Assembly (NCBI RefSeq): GCF_001632365.1
Contig: NW_024468513.1
Coordinates: forward strand, 1,117,876-1,181,875
Reading direction: 5' to 3'
Origin: Laetiporus sulphureus 93-53
Taxonomy: Eukaryota > Basidiomycota > Agaricomycetes > Polyporales > Laetiporaceae
Length of the DNA stretch: 64,000 bases
Below, piece after piece: positions 48,024-59,811 of this stretch. The notes below the pieces were generated by a model, which worked only from the letters and a program-made list of their open reading frames with translations, was not told the DNA's origin and ran no database searches. Numbering within the stretch: position 1 is the first letter of the stretch; every line of letters begins with the position of its first letter. The position numbers were made by a program, and so were the translations under genes.

Positions 48024-48943
48024 TTACATTGGTATAAGGTCCAGCTCTTCCAACTTCCAGCATCTCTTCATGTTCTCCCCAAAGAGATCCTCGACCTCGA
48101 TGAAACGAAATGAATCAGAGTCAGGAGAACGAAACGATGCTTAGTGAGGTGAACCTCACCTCGTGGTCTAGATGAGTAAATAACACCTCTTTCCAGCTAG
48201 CGAGACATTTCTTCATTTCCACGGGGCTATAGGTAGATGGAGACAAAGTCCACTTCCTGATGAGCACGTTCAAATTTTCCAGTCCTGCCGAGCATCACAT
48301 GAGCTCATCTTTTAGATCAATAGCTCGCATCAGCCGCGCACCGTCATAGATGGCCTCGTGTGACTTGATATGGACGTCATCTTCGCGAAACATATGCATG
48401 CGCTTTGACAGGAACGGGAAGATTTGCTTCTCTTCGATCGTGTGGTGCAGTGTTAGATCTATAATGTAAGTGCATTTTCTTGTGAGTCAGAGGTAACAAC
48501 AATCTCAGTACATGTGATGAGCCTTGCTAACGTTGTGCCAGTTGACTAGCCATCCTAAGATACATTTGCAGAGACATGCCCGCCTTCATGAAGGAACCAT
48601 CTGCTAACTATCATGGCATGGTCATTTTTATGAGGTTCGGTCAGCTAGCAGCTATGCGAGCGACCTTGTAGACATTTTGGACTTTCAGCCAAGAAGACCA
48701 TCATCCTAGACGTTCGGCAAATGAAAACGCGAAACGCCATGAACTGCACGCACATTCATGCTTGAAATGATCGTGAAACTGCTGCATAGTATCCGCTACC
48801 TGAAGATTCCGGCTCGAAATGTTTAACTAATAGCGATGGCTACGTAGATAACATCGTTTCAAACTTACACGGTTCCACTTCATCTCCTCGTAGGCGATCA
48901 ACATCGTTTTGCTTTGTTTCTCTGCACCACCAGGATTCGCCAT
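48024..48943 (-). CDS. Hemerythrin-like (HHE domain) protein in seven tiny exons
   Basis: Exons 48869-48943, 48754-48799, 48665-48681, 48532-48607, 48342-48458, 48160-48284 and 48024-48095 sum to 175 aa with every junction in frame. No exon exceeds 125 nt, so no long open frame marks the gene. The HHE ligands are visible: QQFHDHFKHE (His34, His36, His39, Glu40), LTLHHTIEEKQIFP, DDVHIKSHEAIYDG and FTHLDHEVEDLFG. Such proteins bind a di-iron centre and may sense oxygen or iron; the exact role is unknown. Exon 3 is 17 nt. Start MANPGGAEKQSK is the first in-frame ATG. Confidence 0.88.
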
Positions 48944-51255
48944 AACAGTGCGAGTGAACTGGATTTGGAGGCGATTGTGGTCGCTGCGCCTCTGCGTGAA
49001 CGAATGGACGCGAGCGGCTTGGTAGAGCTAACTACTGGCACTTGTAGGATCCCAGATTAGCGATGAAAATGATCACGCTGCAGGCGTTCAGCCTTGGACA
49101 GAGTACTAGCCAACGCACTACTAATATCGTAGGAAGAAATAATCTGGCGTTCGCGTGCCAGCACGTCCCCTTTGTCGGACGATGATCCGGCGCACTACTG
49201 CAAGCGACTATATTCGGTGAAATGGAGCGTCTATATCATATCTATGTCGGTAAGCGGGACAGTCTAAGTGGCATGGTCTTATTTCAGTGTCCTGTCAAGA
49301 GCATACCAGCGGATCACGTATTCAAAACATCTCCTTCGCTATCGATCCGCAGAGCGTTGTTTCGAAGGTGATGCATTATTGATGCTTACACGTTACCAAC
49401 ACCAAGCAAATGACAAAAGCTGTGCCATCTTCTGTCAACACCCTTGGCAGCAGGAGATCGACCATGATCGATCGGCCATCCCGATCGGCCATATGCATTG
49501 AACATCCTCCAATCTTAACATCCATCGGTCCAATGCTGTTGTAGCAAGTCGCTGTATTATGTATGAGTGGGGCTGAGCCGATGGACGAATGCATTTCGTT
49601 CTTCACACGCGTCGTTATCAGCTCTGATATTGCACTATCGGAAATCAAGCAATCGGAGCGTGACCATCTAAATCTGACATCTCTTTCATTATTCCTGCTG
49701 GAGCGCATGACGGCAATCCACTCACTGAATGAAATGGAATCGCACTTGCCCGAGGAACAGCTGCCGTTTTGCAAATCGCGTGTGCCCTTGTAGAAGATCG
49801 CTTTCAGCCGTTAAATGCTGCCGAGGAGGTCATCTCGCGCCAGTACACGGCGGGTGCCGTGCTCACCACGAATCCACCCTCGGATGTCCCTGTCAAACGT
49901 AATGGAACGAGTAGGCGTCAACACGGCCGTCGCCACCTTGACAAATACCACAGGCGCTTTGAGGCGACCACCCTACCTCGGATCTCAGACTGCTCGAATT
50001 TCAGGGCTCTATGGAACCAGACAGAGACCCTCCCGGCAAATAGCGGACGGGCCTTAAGCGAGATTGCAATGCAGAGCGGGAGAAGTCGGCAATGATGACA
50101 AATGACAGTTTGATGCCCGTCTGGCGGTCCCAGGAGGAGGGACAGTGGCGTTCAAACCTAAGGAGGCGGGCAGTTGTACGGCGGCCGCGGGTCTGGTGCG
50201 GTGCATCAGCCGTGGGGCGCGTAGGTCGTGGAAAGTGCATCTCGATAATTTTATGTGGACACAACAATTATGGTGACCCAGGTCCTGCATAACGCTCTGC
50301 CGCCCAGACATTGCTTCTCTATCCCATTCGGAAAGTCAGGGACCGTCCACAAGAAAGTTACCGTTTCCTTGACGGACCTCGTCCGTGTCCAGAGCCTCTC
50401 CTCTAATAAAAGACTGAATTAAGTGGAGCACTCCCTGATCCCCAGTCAAGTAATTATAGGTGTACGTACGTTTTGCCACCGGTGAGCTTCTGCCTTCCCG
50501 TCTGATTTTGTAATTCAGCAAGTGACGCCACACTGCGGCAATGGCCTTGCGCCCGCGGGACAAAGCGATGGAGAACTCTACAAGGCAACGAAGTTCTGAT
50601 GGACGGTGGATCGTGACAAGGCTCCAGAATTTTCGAGATGAGCTGTGAGGATCGCGCTGAACGAACATGTATGGACGGCGCCTTTTGCTGCCAGAGCGCT
50701 GGTAGGACAAACAGTCTCAACCGATGCAGGGAAGCGAAAGGCATCCAATGAGCTTGCGAGGCGATCAATGTACTGTGCAAAGGAGTCTTCACCGCATGGA
50801 CAGTGTGAGATAGGCAACAGCCGCGGAGACAGATGAAATACGGAGCCCAGCCAGATGTGTGAGGGAGATTTGTATTCCACACTTTACGTAGTCCGGCTTC
50901 CAAGGTAACCGACTGTAGCGCGCACAAAGCTAGTATGATATGTGAATCGTTGGCAAGTAGGCATGAGAGGACGAAGGAGTCATGCGAGTCGGGAATGTAG
51001 CTGATGAATGCGTGGGTTTTGCTGATCCATGTTTTGCATATGGGTTAGCTATATACTGACACAGATGGCAGCTTGCAATGTGTAGAGCGAATCCTGGGCA
51101 ACCAGTGTGCTCGATAGATGCGACATCTATCGCGCAATGGTACGGAGTCATGACATAGTCCAAATGCAAAGTGCATATGGCAGAATAGCATACAAATTCA
51201 TCCTACACATGATTGAAATTCACAAAGGAATCATGATCAAGGCAGTGGGACCGAC
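48944..51255. other. 2.3-kb stretch without a confident gene
   Basis: Several open frames look partly coding but cannot be joined. On + near 49.6-50.06 kb there are pieces such as DECISFFTRVVISSD, ALVEDRFQPLNAAEEVIS and VGVNTAVATLTNTTGALR in three frames. On - there are LLLPRVLTEDGTAFVICL (49.4 kb) and TGDQGVLHLIQSFIRGE (50.36-50.45 kb). The frame changes on + are too close together for introns, which suggests a decayed gene. No family is recognised. The region is more AT-rich than its surroundings. Confidence 0.4.
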
Positions 51256-51642
51256 CTAGAAGTCGGTGACTCTGCCCTTGAAACTCCAATCGCCCTCATC
51301 CTCTCCCCACCTTCCCACAGGCTCTCTCTTCGGACCACCATGCTCTCCAGTAACAGGATTTGTTTCGCCTTCGAATTCCGGCTCAATTGGCTTGGGCGCA
51401 TCAGGATGGAGCGCAAGCTGCGCCTCGCGCATCTCGGCGGGGTTCGCTCTTGACGGTTGAGCCAGAGGCGTCTCCGCCGCCCTGACGAGTTCCTCAAATT
51501 CGCGTTGGGCTTCCCGAGGCAGCGGTGGCGGTGACGGTCGATTCAGAGGATCACGAGAGGAATAGAACCGAGCTTGGAATGCAATGGCCGGTAGGTTCTG
51601 CCTGCTCGGCACCATTCGTGACAATGACAGAGCATTCCGCAT
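51256..51642 (-). CDS. SDHAF4: Succinate dehydrogenase assembly factor 4 (SDHAF4/Sdh8)
   Basis: A single coding exon of 128 aa. The N-terminus (MRNALSLSRMVPSRQ, then FQARFYSS) is a probable mitochondrial presequence. The diagnostic C-terminal DUF1674 block is complete: EGETNPVTGEHGGPKREP, then GRWGEDEGDWSFKGRVTDF. The protein binds free flavinylated SDHA in the matrix and helps assemble complex II. The region upstream is probably a 5' UTR with a 61-nt intron (51681-51741, GTAAGT..CTCAG). The frame is open through it but offers no ATG in the expected place except one read inside the intron. Confidence 0.93.
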   Translation of the reverse strand: MRNALSLSRMVPSRQNLPAIAFQARFYSSRDPLNRPSPPPLPREAQREFEELVRAAETPLAQPSRANPAEMREAQLALHPDAPKPIEPEFEGETNPVTGEHGGPKREPVGRWGEDEGDWSFKGRVTDF

Positions 51643-52289
51643 AATGAATTGATGAAGCTCTTGGGATTCGGTGTATGAACCTGAGAGAATTGAGGTTATT
51701 GAGCTCAGCGAAAGTGCAGGCACGTTCCTACGCAAACTTACGATGGCAAGAACAAGTATACAACTGAGCTTGGTCAGAGGAGATCGGGGCCTCGGCTAAA
51801 TCCGCGTGCGCCTCATAGTCATCGTCCACGTGCGGATCGGGCTTGGCTTTGTTGATCTCACCAGATGCCAGCGGAACAACGTCGGTCTTCCTCGCGGTCC
51901 GCCCGCGGAGCCAAATTCAACTCCGCTTTTTACAACGTTGGCCAATCATTTAATGAAGATACAACTCCGCTGAACTGTACCGCAGCTGCCGGTTATGCCG
52001 CGCACATGTTTGTCCAATAGAATGACCGAAAAACTCGACTGAGCTTGAATTGTTTATTCATTTTCCTAACCCGACTGCACAGAGTGGTGTTCCGGCAACT
52101 GACGGATTCGGTGAGTGAAGCAGTAGCCTGACCGATCGGCGTGTGTAAACACGCTCGAAGTCGCAAATAAGCATGAAACATAGAGGGCGTGCTCGTCGTT
52201 GGCCCCCTCGTCCAGCTGGGTCTCGACTGGTTTCTTCAGCGTTGTCATAGACTCTGAGAACGGTCTGACTAGCCGTTTTGCTCCATCTC
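51643..52289. promoter_or_regulatory. Divergent promoter region with SDHAF4 5' UTR intron
   Basis: About 650 bp between SDHAF4 (-) and the Zn2Cys6 factor (+). It includes the likely 5' UTR intron of SDHAF4 (51681-51741) and the promoters of both genes. Confidence 0.45.
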
Positions 52290-55200
52290 ATGCAGCGAAC
52301 GGACACCTACGACAAGGCATCAACCATCATCGACCTCGAGGAGCATGCCTCGCTCGATTCGCACCAGCCTGCCATGATGGCCTCGAATTCGTCGCTGGTG
52401 CAGTATTCTGGGGACACGTCTTCAGACGAGAGAAAGCTGAAGAAGCGCAAGATTGAACGCGCTTGCGATTTTTGCAGGAGAAGAAAGACTAAATGTGATG
52501 GGCCCAAGATGAAGGACAATGTCTGTACTAATTGCGTGCAGACCGGACGCAGCTGCACGTATATGTACGTCATCTTTACCATGAAGTAAGCTTGTTCGAA
52601 CCCCCCTGACGATGGGTCAGTGAGAGTTCCAAGCCTCGAGGCCCCCCCAAAGCGTGTGTTCCTTATCTGAATCTCTTTGTTCGTCGATGCATGACACCGC
52701 TTCAGATACATCACGGCGTTGGAGGATCGCGTAGAAAAGATGGAGGTGCTGCTGAGAAGAGTGAGTATCATTTTGGTGCTGGTTTGGTATGGACTTCCCC
52801 ATCGTTGTCAGCTTCGCGGCGGATATAACCCATGAAATGGTATTGCCGTGGTCGCCGTGATACATAGTTATCCAGGAATCTTCTCTAATGCATCGTATGC
52901 TGCGGAGACATAAACCTCTCACATATATGGAAGCTCAGCATATCATCTGCTATATGAAGTGTGCCTATATTGACGATGTTCCCACAGCTACGGCCTGAAG
53001 CGGACTTCTCCGCTGAGCTTGGGCCTCCCGTCGTTCGCGATTCTTGGAAGAGCGATGCTCCAGACACTCAGTATGCCGGACATCACCTCCCAACATCCTC
53101 CGAGCGTCCCGCATTCTCGGCGTCCACGTCTCGCTTCCAGTCCTTACTGCCGCTCGCGACGGCAATCCCTCTTCCAGGATATACGTATGGATGTTGTGGC
53201 TTTGCATCTGCTAAGCTTGAGGAGTCAAGCGCCTCCTTAGCAAAGCCTAAAAGAAATCGACGTAGCAAGCAGGCGAGACCATCGCCAGGCATGCATCACA
53301 GCGACAAATCGTCATCAGAGGCTCCTCTCTCTGCCTCTGATCATGATGATTCATCAGTAGAGTTGAGCTTAGTGCAAGGATTAACTCAACTGACTTTGCG
53401 CGGTTTGCGGCCTGCCCATGTTACTTCCAAAGAACCGCAGGATGGACAATGGCGGTATCACGGAAAAAGCAGCACCTTCAAGCTGATACATGCTACCAGA
53501 GAGCTCAAACAGCGACACATGGACGAGGTTGGAGCGACCGCCCAGCCAAGCGCACCAGTGGTGAATTCTGGTGGAGAGTGTTGCCAAACGTTCGCACCAA
53601 GAAGGCCGCACTTTTGGCAATCATTACCCGTACGTGTTCTCTCCACCAACCAACAGTGCTAGACACGTGCTGCAGTATTAACAACGGGTTTCAGTGGGAG
53701 ATCTCATTCGAGGGCGTTGATCGATCGACGACGCCTGCTTTTTTAATGTCGCACTGGCCGCCGATGGATCTTGCGAACAGCTTGGTCGAGCTCTACTTTG
53801 CTCGCAACAATAGCCTCTTCCCCCTGCTCCATCGCCCCAACTTCGATAAGCACTGGAATCAAGGGTTGTACCAAAACGATGTATGGTTCGCGTGCGTGTG
53901 CATGGCGATGTTCGCTGTGGCCAGTCGTTGGAGTGACGATGCTCGGGTGCTCCCCGACGAGCAGATGGTAAACAATATCAGCGATAGTTCAGGTGACGGT
54001 CCGTGGGCGTTGGCTGGCTGGAAGTATGTAAATGCAGCCTTGGGTGAGTAAAGCAACACGAGGGACAGAGTGCATACTCACGTGGTGTCCAATAGACGTA
54101 CACAGGCATCGCCGCAGTCTATTCCTCCCAACAAACCTCTTTGAGGTGCAGACGTTAGTGGTACGTGCGTCAGAACCTGGACAATTCTAGCAGTTCTGAC
54201 AATCTCCATTTGTCTGTATCGCTACCACTTGCAGCTGATGGCTATGTACTTCCGAGGGACGGTCGCACATTCAGAATCATGGACCCTCATAAGCATCGGC
54301 ATTCGTAAGGCTCAGGATGTTGGGGCACACCGCAAGAAGGTATACGGGCGGAAGCCTACCGTAGAAGAAGAGCTCTGGAAACGGGCTGTGTGGCACCTCA
54401 TCGCAATGGATCGACTAGGCAGCATGCTTGTAGGACGGTCATGCTGCTGCAGAGAGGAAGAGTATGTTGGGGCAACTCATTCTCGCTGTTGACTTGGCTG
54501 ACGAACACCCAGCTTTGACCTCGACCTTCCTCTGGAAGTCGATGATGAATATTGGGAGAATGACGACCCCAACCTAGCATTTCAGCAGCCTGAAGGAAAG
54601 CCCGCTCTGGTTACCGCATTCGTGTTCTGGGTCAAGCTGAGCCGCATCACTGCCTTTGCTCTCAGAACTCTCGTCAGTAGTCTGCTGCGCGCGCATTGTG
54701 TCCATCATGCGCTGATCAACCAATCACAGTACGCGATAGGCAGATCCAAGCAGCCGCTTGGTCTGGTTGGACCACGCTGGAAAGAAGATACTGTTGGCAG
54801 GTTGAATGAGGCAATGCTCGAATGGATCGACAGCATCCCAGAACACTGTATGCGTTCGTTCACTTATGGTCAAGCATTGCCGCTCATCATGGTTTGTCAG
54901 TGAAATGGACGCCGCGGATGGAGATTGACGTCTTCGCCTCGCAATCTGCCATCCTCCATATGTCCTACTATCTCTTGCAGATTGCCGTCTACAGGCCGTT
55001 TATGCCTGTCCCGCACTCTATGGCAATTGGTGGTGATTCGCAAGAGCATTCCGCTGCATCGTCTGAAAAGCACGACGAGTCACTCGCCGCGCTGTCCATC
55101 TGCACGAATGCTGCCAAAGCGGGGAGCCATATCCTTGTGGTGCTGCTCGGAAGAGGTCTTCCACGGCATACAGTCGTCGTTCATTACGCATTTGTGTATG

Positions 55201-56197
55201 CAGGAGTGCTGCTAGTCAATATGTGGATGCAGATAGCGAAGGAGTCCGGGAGGGAGGATCGCCGACGTCGGACTCGTGACCGCGCCCTCTCGCCTGCCGT
55301 GCAAGCACAGACGGGGGACCTCTTGCAACTTCTAGATATCATGAATAGCATGAGACCGAGGTGGGAGCTGGCGCGGGAAGTTTGGTGAGCGCTTCTTGTA
55401 TGAACAAAGGAAACATACTCATTCGGAACGAACATAACAGTGATGACATCAAGTCCGCGTTACCATCCTTTCTCCTCCCTCCATCAGAAGCAGATGATCC
55501 TCCAAGTGAGGATGAGCGGCCGTCATCGGGAGCTGCCTACAGCCAACAACATCCTGAGGCTGCGGCGGAGGCGCGGCCTCATCACTATTATCCATCTTCA
55601 CGTCCGCAGCACCCTGTACACCCTGTTCCCTCGTACGATGTTCACTCGAATCACCCTCGCGATGAGACGCCGGCATCCTACGGCCATGAGCTGCGTCATC
55701 TGCAGACTCAGACGCATCACAGTGGACCGCTGTCGTCATGGCCACTGCCTGTACCCTCGGTCACCGCTCAGCGTCCTAGTTATGCTAATGCCGACCCGGG
55801 CGACTTCGCAAACCGGAATTATTGGCCCACGTCGACAGATCGGACGACTCATCGCTATCCGAGGACCCATCCCAATTACACGTATTGTGAATCTGCGTCC
55901 TCTGTAGAATATTCATGCATCCCACAGTGGGATCAGGGTATGTCTGAACCTTCACCAAGACTTCCCGATTTGCATCTGCCTCGTTTTGAAGGGACAGAAA
56001 GCCCGCATGTCAGATATTTCGTGCATTCTCCAGTCGTTAAACATGAATACCCGGACGATGGTCAGCCCGTCCATTTTGTGGAGGCTCCATGTGCACCATC
56101 GCACGATGATGGATACCTCCCTTCTCTAGGAGGAATTTATCGGCCACCAACGGTGGTTGATGTTGATGGAATCACGGATGCGAGCGATCATCGGTGA
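52290..56197 (+). CDS. Zn(II)2Cys6 fungal transcription factor
   Basis: Eleven exons (52290-52564, 52621-52653, 52706-52760, 52988-53629, 53695-54043, 54096-54160, 54235-54461, 54513-54672, 54730-54847, 54901-55384, 55441-56197) give 1054 aa. The binuclear cluster reads CDFCRRRKTKC then CTNCVQTGRSC (CX2CX6CX9CX2CX6C). A short coiled linker follows (ALEDRVEKMEVLLRR). The middle homology region PF04082 is clear: NSLVELYFARNNSLFPLLH, then MAMYFRGTVAHSESWTLI and WKRAVWHLIAMDRLGSMLVG. The last 250 residues are His/Pro/Ser-rich. It should bind CGG-type sites in the nucleus; targets are unknown. Intron 3 (227 nt) is unusually long. Confidence 0.9.
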
Positions 56198-56914
56198 GTA
56201 AATGCTGTCGGCGTTGTTCGGTCGATCAATTCCCCATGACTCTTCTCTATTGACTGCCTTCCGCACCTGCTGACTGACGCCATTGATCGCTTTCTATCAG
56301 TAGGAAAGAACCCCGCTGGCATGGAGGTTAACCATACATATACTGATAGGACGATGTCCAGTACTCGGGCAGCTTTGTGTACAACCTCGGGGAGGAACCG
56401 GCCGTACCTCTCCGCCCGGCATCCCGGACCATGTTGGCAATCGTCTTTCATTCTCGTACCGGCATATTTGTTGCCCGAGCACGGTGCGCATACTTCGTGA
56501 ACCTTCCATTGCCTTATCCTTGTACTATTAAGTCGTATAACCATCATCTGGTCCATTTTTGTATATTAGTTCCGGTCAACGTAATACGAACTTGAGCAGA
56601 AAATACAAATTCGATGATTGCCAAGCCACATATCATGCGAAACTGTATGTACATTGTGTGAAGTTCTACTAGTACTCATTGTCATACATACGCGAACGCC
56701 TATATCTTCCTGTCATACGTCGGGGCGTAACGGAATTGCTGTGGCCGAGACATGTTATAAAACCGACGCCACATGTTGCATTACCTCGAAACTGCACACT
56801 GTTCGTCTCCGCTGACTCGCGGGACCATCCTTTGTTTGGCCGACATAAGGGATTTCCTGATATGGACTACTTTGTTCAGAGGTTCGGCACCTCACCGAAC
56901 CAAGCTGTAGTACA
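56198..56914. other. Convergent intergenic region
   Basis: About 720 bp between the transcription-factor stop and the putative end of the next minus-strand gene. Open frames are short; no gene is supported. Confidence 0.35.
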
Positions 56915-58790
56915 TCAATGGTGCTTATGCTCGTCGTCTCCGTGTTTGTCAAACGCCACAGAAAGTGATTCTAGCTGGTTAGAAGCAGCTGGAATGATCC
57001 TGCGTATCTCATCGGCGGAAACAAGCGCATCTGTCATACAGTGGGAACCAAGGGCAGCGTGGCTAACAAATATTGATATCATCGTTTGAACTGACATACC
57101 TCGGGGGGTGTCCGATGCAAGCATTCCGCAGTCGTCACAGGTTGATACCAATCAGACTGGAGACGTTGCAATGATTGCATGCAGCGTGAACGGCGGCTGC
57201 ACATTGCCGATGAACTAGAAGCGCAGCGGTGGCGCTCGTCGGTGCTAAGATCTCCGGGAGTAGTGACTGTGACGTTTTGCTGCGAAGAGGGAAGAGCAAC
57301 CAGGCAAATCACTGCTTCTTCGCTATGAGTTCCGGACGCATCTGTTGGAAAACATTGCTCGGCAGCTTGCGTGCATTGGTGCATGAGTAAGGCATGGTAC
57401 TAAGAAGTGGATTGAGACCCCAAGAACATTATCATGAGAACGGTAGGAACTTACATCACTGTATTCCGCTTGTGCGAAGTTGGTCAATAACATGACACCC
57501 GATTGCAGTGTGGTCAAGAACATGCCGCATTGTGTGGAGTATACACACGCATTCTTCAATTGATCAGATAGCAGTGAATGTGCCTTCTAATAGTAATGAT
57601 CACTTCAGAGATGCGGGTAGGATTTGATGCATCGTTGAATGAAACTGTATGGCCAGATCTTCAATATTAATGACGATAGAAAGGCAGTCCTCATCACGAC
57701 ATACGGCAGGGATTACAGGGAATTCTGCTTTATGTCGCAATTTACGCATACTCTGAAAACATTGTGGCAAGACGTTATCCAGCAATGAGCGCCTCAGCGC
57801 TTATAGGGGAGAAGCTATGGGCGCTTGTGGGTGCACCGCCGGCGAAAACCGACTTGATCAGAAACGGGTTCTATTGGAATTTGGAATGCTCATTCCGATA
57901 ACGGGCATCTATGTAGACGGCCAGTAGTTGACGTGAGCAGCATGCTGGCTTTTTGCAGAGAAACGGTACGTACATATGTATGCAGCACAGGTAGCATGAC
58001 AAGCGAGACAACTTGTCGTCAAGTATGCCCGGCGAGAATTCGTCTCGGACAAGCACGATGACTGCTTGTAACGGCAAGAGGGCCGATTGAAGCTCTCGCT
58101 TAGGGCGAAACGGCAAAGCGTGCGTGCACTGCTCACTGAACTTTGAAACAGTCTTGTCCCAACCCTTTATTGCCTTGGACCGGACGATGGCCATCAAGAA
58201 CCCATATTTGCCTCCGAACTCAAGACCAAGCCGAGACTATGATAATATACTTGGCAGACACGTCTAATCGGCACCGCCTAGACGTCGGCATGGAGAGACG
58301 GTTTCAGGACGCTGAACTGCAGCATACCGGATGACCACCAGGCTCGCTTGAGCTTGGATCCCTCTTGCTTGGATATTTGTAAAAAGGTAAGTCTCGTGCA
58401 ACATGACACTCTGATCCTTAGCTGCGCGTGCCGGTAGTACACGTACAGAATGACATCCTCTAGAAGCGACGTACACATGCTGGTATGGTGCTTCTGCCGT
58501 TCTTCAAACTCCAGCGGAACGGGGGGCGGCGAGAAATATCTTCGCAAATATCTCGACTTCCAGGTCCGGCCGTAACACGGTTTGATGATACCGTGGTCGG
58601 AGGATTTTCTGCTGTGTGAGAGAATACTGGCCGTACGGGATGATTTTACCTCAAACAGTCGCGGACTGCAGCCGCCGCAAACGGCAGATCACGGATTACA
58701 AGAAGTCACGGAGTTTCAACTTTCGAAGAATCCCTTGAATGTCGTGAAGGGGAAAGATGGTGTGCTCGCTCGTTTGTTTCCACTTGTCAT
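56915..58790 (-). CDS. Unrecognised multi-exon protein
   Basis: The 5' half splices cleanly: 58721-58790, 58650-58665 (16 nt), 58410-58611, 58284-58367, 57989-58236 and an exon from 57792. It reads FKGFFE|IRDCL|SRKSSDHGIIKP, then LKPSLHAD|SRLGLEFGGKYGFLMAIV, then LSCYL|RSLLDNVLPQC. Further plausible exons are around 57.48-57.56 kb (QCGMFLTTLQSGVML), 57.18-57.39 kb (ALLMHQCTQAAEQCF) and a last part ending KHGDDEHKHH at 56915. Boundaries after 57792 are uncertain. I recognise no domain. One intron (58368-58409) would be only 42 nt. Continuity across the first five junctions argues for a real gene. Confidence 0.5.
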
Positions 58791-59811
58791 TCTGATTTCA
58801 AAACTTATCGTCACGATCCGCGTTGGCGTGGCTTTGATTCATGCATACGCTATCCCTGCCCATGCGCCGCGAAGAATGGGCCCCACCTGTTGCCATGTTG
58901 GCCGTTTTTCTTCGCATTGATATCCAATTTGCTTGAAGCGAGCGACCGTGACAAAGCACATGCCGCGTTCGCCTCGTGTGCAAGCGTAATCTATAAACTC
59001 ACGTTACTGCCGGTTCCTCGCCGCACAAGGATGTTTCTGTGAGTTCTCCGTCGAACATGAGTGCAGCTCGGCTTGGCACATTGTTCGCTTCCTTGGCGCT
59101 GGAAGTCCATCATGAATGATCCCGCCCGTGGCCCGCCCCAGAAGCCTCAGCAGCCTGCAAGGGGATACCTTTTTGTCAGGGTCGCAGGGAAGACGCCAGG
59201 ATCCATTGCACTCGCCCGCCGTGTCGGGATGCGCACATATGCCGTACTGATGCCTGCCAACAGCCATAGTTGTTTCGGTGATCTGTGCGTGTGTGGGGTC
59301 AGCGTCCGCTTAGGAATTGCTATTGATTCGATGTTGCACCACTTTGCCGAGCTTCGAGGTTGACTAATATTATCGAAACATAAATCACACCCTTCACGCT
59401 AGCGAACTGTGGCGGAGATGCTTTGCATATTCAGGTTCGACTAACCAGCCCTTAGCCGTCGCTTACAATTCAATGGAGGTCCTTTGATACAGACTCGGCT
59501 CCGCACAGCAGGACCGCTGATAGACTGACTCGATATTCGCATTCTCACTCTTCCGAGGGGACCTTTGTCGAGACCGATACATGTAAATCATTCTTCACAC
59601 TGACCGCTCGTCCAAAGTCCCGGCATGAACAAACGGAGATATTAGCAGCTGTATGACTGTATTCTGATCGAGACTGTATGGTACGATATATAGCAAACAC
59701 CAATTAATGGGAATGCATGGGTGACGGGTGAGCATAGCTGCAGCGGGCAACATATGTATGCAATGACCAGCGCAACGATGGGTATGGAGAACAACTAAGT
59801 CACTAAAACTA
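58791..59811. other. Intergenic region
   Basis: About 1 kb between the unrecognised gene start (-) and the stop of the next minus-strand gene. It should hold the promoter of the former. Only short unsupported frames are seen. Confidence 0.35.

Noticed and set aside
50336..50927. Minus-strand open frames of 100-157 codons.
   Set aside because: Parts look coding (TGDQGVLHLIQSF) but three frames compete over the same bases and no splice model joins them, so no CDS is claimed.
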